Shown in pieces: positions 28,110 to 28,457 of a DNA stretch of 28,457 nucleotides. A program made the position numbers and the translations under genes. Below the pieces are notes generated by a model. The model worked only from the letters and a program-made list of their open reading frames with translations, did no database searches and was not told the DNA's origin. Each line of letters starts with the position of its first letter. The first letter of the stretch is position 1. Source of the DNA: JBFWUW01 sp050247075 (GTDB lineage Bacteria > Planctomycetota > Planctomycetia > Pirellulales > JBFWUW01). Where the stretch lies: assembly GCA_050247075.1 (NCBI GenBank), contig JBFWUW010000082.1, forward strand, positions 1 through 28,457. The letters run 5' to 3'.

Positions 28110-28457
28110 TCAGCCCGCCGCGCGCTGTCGCCTTCGGGCTGCCAGTCGGGCGATGGCCGTCAACATTTTGTAGCAGGTCAGCAAGACCAGAATGATGCAG
28201 AAGATCGGCACGACCACGGCCAAGACGGTGACGACCAATGACGCCACGGCCTCCAGGGTAGAGACCACAAAGTTGCCCGCCCCGCCGGTGGCGCCGGTCG
28301 ATGCCGCGCGCAAGGCAACCGTTCCTCCTTGGATAATCCCGCATACGCCGCCCCCCGCGATGGCCGCCAAAGACCATTGCAACAGCGGCGAGACCTCAAC
28401 AATCTGTGAAGCCGCGACGATCGTGCCGGCGACCACCGCGACGGGCGTTGCCGCCGT
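28110..28457 (-). CDS. DUF4126 family membrane protein, C-terminal part
   Basis: The frame is open from the right window edge to a TGA at 28110-28112, giving about 115 residues. It matches the C-terminal half of DUF4126 proteins: VSPLLQWSLAAIAGGGVCG, IIQGGTVALRAASTGATGG, a GNFVVSTLEA segment and a long final hydrophobic helix (LVVTVLAVVVPIFCIILVLL). It ends in a short basic tail (RLAARRRQRAAG), which suits a cytoplasmic C-terminus. Three membrane segments are visible. The function of DUF4126 is unknown. A GTG at 28436 could look like a start, but the frame and homology continue through it, so the gene is cut by the window edge. Confidence 0.75.
   Translation of the reverse strand, partial: TAATPVAVVAGTIVAASQIVEVSPLLQWSLAAIAGGGVCGIIQGGTVALRAASTGATGGAGNFVVSTLEAVASLVVTVLAVVVPIFCIILVLLTCYKMLTAIARLAARRRQRAAG

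Overview
The window is high-GC chromosomal DNA from a planctomycete, most likely of the Pirellulales type. The evidence is the set of families almost confined to that phylum: a DUF1501 tail, a PSCyt1/DUF1549/DUF1553 (PSD1) protein, a DUF1587/1595/1592/1588/1585 cytochrome-like protein paired with a DUF1552 protein, a membrane-anchored Ser/Thr kinase, and a DUF58/VWA/VWA cluster. I see no tRNA, rRNA, CRISPR array, insertion sequence or prophage. All large genes look intact; only the two genes cut by the window edges are partial.

Layout, plus strand (1-13640): the C-terminus of a DUF1501 protein and its hairpin/T-tract terminator; a PknB-like kinase, best started at a TTG with a good Shine-Dalgarno (SD) site; a PSD1 protein with two CxxCH motifs and an inserted discoidin-like domain; a DUF58 / BatA-like VWA / VWA-GATase-like trio; a block of heptanucleotide tandem repeats; a DedA/VTT membrane protein; and a YjhG/YagF-type (D-xylonate) dehydratase. 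Minus strand (13840-28457): a D-threonine aldolase-like PLP enzyme; DUF1552 and DUF1592 proteins as a pair; a TPR-like putative lipoprotein; then lysR-gltB-gltD with overlapping genes (glutamate synthase and its likely regulator); and the C-terminus of a DUF4126 membrane protein.

How the genes work together: GltB and GltD form the NADPH-dependent GOGAT of nitrogen assimilation, and the LysR gene overlaps gltB by 16 nt. The DUF58/VWA/VWA trio is the membrane part of a MoxR-type system, but no MoxR ATPase lies next to it here. The DUF1592/DUF1552 pair and the PSD1/DUF1501 proteins are exported planctomycete families of uncertain function.

The least explained signals are non-coding. (1) Two copies of a 78-bp, two-hairpin element each end exactly 17 nt upstream of a start codon (DUF58 and yjhG), with no obvious SD in either gap. 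(2) Two copies of a 138-bp element (118/138 identical, no gaps) have 9-bp terminal inverted repeats and nested internal stems, and both lie just downstream of a minus-strand gene. (3) Twenty-five in-phase heptamers sit next to two shorter heptamer tracts of different sequence. These point to genome-wide repeat families; a whole-genome search would show whether they are mobile or regulatory.
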